Origin: Syntrophobacterales bacterium
Lineage (GTDB): Bacteria; Desulfobacterota; Desulfobaccia; Desulfobaccales; 0-14-0-80-60-11
Direction of reading: 5' to 3'
Assembly: GCA_020052215.1 (NCBI GenBank)
Contig: JAGVPN010000077.1
Location: forward strand, 1-6,896
DNA length: 6,896 bases
Every line of letters starts with the position of its first letter. Position 1 is the stretch's first letter. Shown one piece after another: positions 4,407-6,896 of this stretch. A program made the position numbers and the translations under genes. Below the pieces are notes generated by a model. That model saw nothing but the letters and a program-made list of their open reading frames with translations, did not search any database and was not told the origin of the DNA.

Positions 4407-6143
4407 TTATTTCTTTACGGCCGCCGCCATGCGGGAGAGCATCTGCTCCGGCGGCAGATAATCCACCATTCGCAAGTCCAGGCATTCCCGGCCCTGCTTA
4501 TCTATAAAGACCACAGTGGGCACTCCCTTGACCCCATACTGGCAAAGCAAACGCTCATGCACGGGGTTCCCTTTCTGGGTCAGGTCCAGCTTGACCATGA
4601 CAAAATCCCGGTCCGCTATTTTCACCACATCTGGATGATGAAAGGTGATGTCGTCCAGTTCCCGGCAGGGGGTGCACCAGGTGGCGTAGAAATCAATGAT
4701 CACCGGCTTGTGCTCTTTCACCGCTTGGGCCAGGAGTTGGTCCGAATATGGCTGCCAGGCTACTCCCGGGCCCCGCAGCGCCCAGGACCCCGCCAGGAAG
4801 GTGGCGATGATTATTCCCAGCAGGGCGGCGATGGTTTTGACCCACTGGAAACTTCGGAACGTCGCGGTGGTGCGGTCCAGCCACCCCAAGTGCACCGCCG
4901 CGGCCAGGGCTACGGCAGCCAGCAGGAACATGCTGACGGATTCGGGCAGCAAAGGTTTGATGAAATAGGCCGCCATGCCCACCAGGACCCACCCCATGAG
5001 CTTGCGCACCCAGAGCATCCACTCCCCGGACCGTGGCAGTTTCTCCAGGCTGCCGGAAAAGATGGCCAGGATAAAGAGGGGCAGGCCCAATCCCAGGCTG
5101 AGGGTGAAAAAGACTAGGAAACCTAGCAGAGGAGAACCCATACTGGCCACCCAGGTGAGCAACCCCAGCACGAAGGGACCGATACAGGGCGCCGCCACCA
5201 ACCCCAGGGTCAATCCCATGAACAGACTGCCGAAGTAGCCCGCATAGGACTTGGAAGCCGCCTGAGTGAGACCGCCTGGCAAGCGCAACTCCCAGAAGCC
5301 GAAGAGGCTGGTGGCAAAAAACACCAGGATGGCGGCCACGGCCAGCAACACTATGGGATTCTGCAGCATGGCCCCCATGAGGCCGCCGGTTAAAGCCGCC
5401 GCCACCCCCAGGGTAGAGTTGGTCAGGGCCAGGCCCACCAGATAAAAAAGGCCGTGCACCAAGAGCCGCCCCTGACCTTGACCGCTCTTACCGCCAAAAT
5501 AGGAGACCGTGATGGGCAGTAAGGGATAAACGCAAGGCGTCAGGTTGAGAGCCATGCCGCCTACAAAAATGCCGAGCATGGTCCAGACCATGGCCCAACC
5601 GGAAAGCAAGCCGGGGGCATAGGCCTCCGGTGCGTAATCGCACAACCCCAGGGGATCGCTGGCCACGGGGAGCCTCTGGTTTTGCCATTCCGGGTACCCC
5701 AACGGATCGCGATAGACGTTTTTGTAACCGAGCTTTACGGCCACCCGGGCCGCCGAGTCGCTGCGGACTCAGGCCAGGCCCGCTCAGTAAAAAACAATGA
5801 GCCGGTCCTTATCGGGTCCCAGAAAATTGCTTAAGGCCCTCTCGGAGCGCCACCGCCCCCAGGCGGTGGGCTCTATGGGAAAGTTCACGGCTCCTTGGAT
5901 GTGGCCGGTGCGATATTCCCAATCCTGCCGAGTATCCACCAGCAAGAGCTTGCCGGCGTCCTGCCGGTAGCGCTGCGCCAGTTCTTCGGTAGTTATCAAG
6001 CGATAGCCGCCGCTTTGGGCTTCGGCCTTGACGTCCTCCCAGGTGGCCTCTTTAACGATGATCGGCCGGTTGAGATACCAAAGAACACTTAACGTCAGGG
6101 CTGCGGCCGCCAGGGCTAAAAGGGTGGTTCCCTTCCGTTGCAT
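4407..6143 (-). CDS. Two-selenocysteine rhodanese - DsbD - thioredoxin membrane fusion
   Basis: This is one 578-codon frame from ATG 6143 to TAA, interrupted only by TGA at codons 120 (5784-5786) and 125 (5769-5771). Residues 7-24 form a signal anchor. Residues about 50-155 are a rhodanese domain: LLLVDTRQDWEYRTGHIQGA, then the catalytic loop IVFY-Sec-AGLA-Sec-VRSDSAA, where Sec120 replaces the catalytic Cys, then LGYKNVYRDPLGYPEW. Residues 180-456 form about eight helices of a DsbD/CcdA-type unit with the two membrane cysteines, C204 in NLTPC and C320 in AAPC. Residues 465-578 are a thioredoxin domain with WCTPC (C490, C493) and cis-proline P542. DsbD moves electrons from cytoplasmic thioredoxin to the periplasm. 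Here the usual N-terminal DsbD-alpha domain is replaced by the selenorhodanese, and both soluble domains should face the periplasm. It lies 18 nt after the upstream gene. A nonsense-mutated gene is unlikely: both TGAs sit at Cys-type sites and the frame continues perfectly. Confidence 0.88.
5738..5752 (-). promoter_or_regulatory. Candidate SECIS hairpin for Sec125 of the fusion
   Basis: On the mRNA strand CGGCC and GGCCG form a 5-bp stem, with one more G-U pair possible, around the loop CGGGU. The loop lies 25-29 nt from the second UGA. A G-rich loop ending in U resembles the AGGUU loops of the two Trx-like genes. Confidence 0.55.
5753..5772 (-). promoter_or_regulatory. Candidate SECIS hairpin for Sec120 of the fusion
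   Basis: CTGAGTC and GACTCGG form a 7-bp stem (one U-G pair) around CGCAGC, 22-27 nt from the first UGA. The second UGA lies inside its 5' arm, and the next hairpin starts immediately after it. The loop lacks GGU, so this element is less typical. Confidence 0.45.
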
Positions 6144-6161
6144 TTGCCTACCTCGTTGCGG

Positions 6162-6614
6162 TTAAGATATTTTCCCTTCCCTCGACAATTTGGACATGAG
6201 GAAATTGGCTCCCCGCTCAGACAGCCCGAGCTTATGGGCCAAGTCTTCGGGTTTCAAGGGGCCGTGCTGTTTAGCCAGCGAGACCACCTCGTTTTCCAAT
6301 TCGTCCAGCCAATCTTCAAACAGGACCAGGAGTTCCGGGTCGGCAACAGCCATCAGTTGCCGTGATTGCGCCACCCGGTTCACCAGCTTTTGACACATGT
6401 GCGTTGGATCGACACCTTCGTCCAGGCATTCCGCCAGTCAGAGGTGCACCAGGCTGGCCACCTGGTCATCACCAGCGCCGCCGATGAGATTGACCACGAA
6501 ATTCAGCCGATCCTCATCCGTAACCAGAGGCAGGATTTTTTTCAGCGCCGCCCCAATTTCCGTAAGAGCTTTTTCCGGCGTCATGCGGTCTAAACGTTCT
6601 TGAATTCCGGCCAT
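6162..6614 (-). CDS. Uncharacterised selenoprotein with C-terminal winged-helix-like region (Sec59)
   Basis: This 150-codon frame runs from ATG 6614 to TAA with one in-frame TGA at codon 59 (6438-6440). The context VASLVHL-Sec-LAEC gives a Sec59-x3-Cys63 pair on what looks like an amphipathic helix; C74 follows. The N-terminal half (TPEKALTEIGAALKKILPLV, then DRLNFVVNLIGGAGDDQVAS) is helical and unfamiliar to me. Residues about 100-150 (LAKQHGPLKPEDLAHKLGLSERGANFLMSKL) look like a winged helix-turn-helix. There is no membrane segment or signal peptide. GGAGGTGAT, 8 nt before ATG 6614, supports the start. The gene lies 22 nt after an ArsR gene and 18 nt before the selenorhodanese fusion. A cytoplasmic redox- or metal-responsive regulator or adaptor is plausible but unproven. 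GAAGGU, 22-27 nt from the UGA, sits in a weak 3-bp stem, so its SECIS is the least convincing of the set. Confidence 0.78.
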
Positions 6615-6636
6615 AATGATGAATCACCTCCCCTGA

Positions 6637-6896
6637 TTAAAAGGTTGTTCTGGCAGCCAATAAATCTGTGGCCAATTCTTTTAACGCCTCCAGGATCGTC
6701 AGAATTCTGGAATCGGCGATTTCGTAGTACACGAAGGGGCCGCTCCGCTCCACCTTGACCAGCAGGGCCCGCCGCAATTCCTTCAGATGGTGGGAGACCA
6801 GGGGCTGGGACAGGTTCAGTTCTTCCACAATGCTGGAAACGGACTTCTTCTCGTTATTGACGCACAGCAAAATCCGCAAGCGGTTTTCATCCGCGA
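6637..6896 (-). CDS. ArsR-family transcriptional regulator (5' truncated by window end)
   Basis: The 85 visible codons run in from beyond the window end to TAA. ADENRLRILLCVNNEKKSVS is the family's N-terminal helix region, where most homologues have a run like (L)ADxxRLRIL. It is followed by the helix-turn-helix SIVEELNLSQPLVSHHLKEL and a beta wing at RSGPFVYYEIAD. It lacks the CTCGC cluster and coiled-coil tail of the other two regulators, and its only visible Cys is in RILLCVNN, so it belongs to a different subgroup. It heads the selenoprotein operon (22 nt before the next start) and probably represses it from a promoter outside the window. The true start is not visible; an internal TTG at 6879 is not a credible start because the conserved domain extends upstream of it. 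Confidence 0.9.
   Translation of the reverse strand, partial: ADENRLRILLCVNNEKKSVSSIVEELNLSQPLVSHHLKELRRALLVKVERSGPFVYYEIADSRILTILEALKELATDLLAARTTF

Noticed and set aside
4398..5117. Long open frame on the plus strand inside the DsbD fusion
   Set aside because: It mirrors the GC-rich codons of the opposite strand; it is Gln/His/Pro/Gly-rich without recognisable motifs and without a ribosome-binding site.
4407..6143. Reading the rhodanese part and the DsbD part as two genes or as a pseudogene
   Set aside because: Both TGAs are in the same frame with no frameshift, fall at Cys-type positions of the rhodanese loop, and homologous-looking sequence continues through and past them. The start that a gene caller would use for the second part is a GTG inside the rhodanese domain.
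1..6896. Changed genetic code with TGA as an ordinary amino acid
   Set aside because: TGA ends the CopD-like, methyltransferase, 60-aa and Trx-like B genes at sensible positions, and Trp is encoded by TGG throughout. Only Cys-type sites carry internal TGA.
1..6896. CRISPR arrays, tRNA or rRNA genes, insertion sequences
   Set aside because: No regular repeats, cloverleaf sequences, rRNA segments, transposase motifs or terminal inverted repeats were seen.

Overview
The window looks like a stress or metal(loid)-response island from a selenocysteine-using bacterium. A sulfate-reducing or syntrophic member of the Desulfobacterota (former Deltaproteobacteria) is my best guess. That guess rests on gene content and on Sec-type UGA use, not on a phylogenetic marker. 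Its main feature is a cluster of four genes on the minus strand that together carry five in-frame TGA codons. All sit at redox-active or Cys-like positions and are followed by GC-rich hairpins at the distance expected of bacterial SECIS elements. Ordinary gene calling would break every one of these genes. TGA also serves as a normal stop in the same window (60-aa peptide, CopD-like protein, methyltransferase, end of the second Trx-like gene), so selective Sec recoding fits better than a changed genetic code.

Layout, plus strand, left part: the 3' end of an ArsR-family regulator with a C-terminal Cys cluster and coiled coil (1-366); two tiny Cys-rich proteins of 60 and 39 aa (454-636, 739-858); a CopD-like four-helix membrane protein (958-1461); and a class I SAM methyltransferase (1572-2216). 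The methyltransferase meets, tail to tail with a 2-nt gap, a minus-strand pair: a Sec-containing thioredoxin-fold protein (3003-3320) followed by a TVP38/VTT membrane protein (2219-2917). Divergent from that pair is a second cassette: a close paralogue of the first regulator (3424-3831) followed by a 34-aa Cys-rich protein (3904-4008). AT-rich palindromes lie before the regulator and before the peptide, and a strong hairpin (4024-4070) ends the cassette.

The right part is one tight minus-strand operon, read from the right edge: a different ArsR-family regulator (cut by the window end), an unrecognised Sec protein with a C-terminal winged-helix-like region (6162-6614), a membrane fusion of a two-Sec rhodanese, a DsbD transmembrane unit and a thioredoxin domain (4407-6143), and a second Sec thioredoxin-fold protein (4105-4386). 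Gaps are about 20 nt.

Working model (inference): metal(loid)- or thiol-sensing ArsR proteins control very highly translated Cys-rich metal-binding peptides. They also control a selenoprotein electron-transfer chain that carries cytoplasmic reducing power across the membrane to a periplasmic selenorhodanese. Candidate substrates are persulfides, selenium, arsenic or another thiophilic species; the sequence does not say which.
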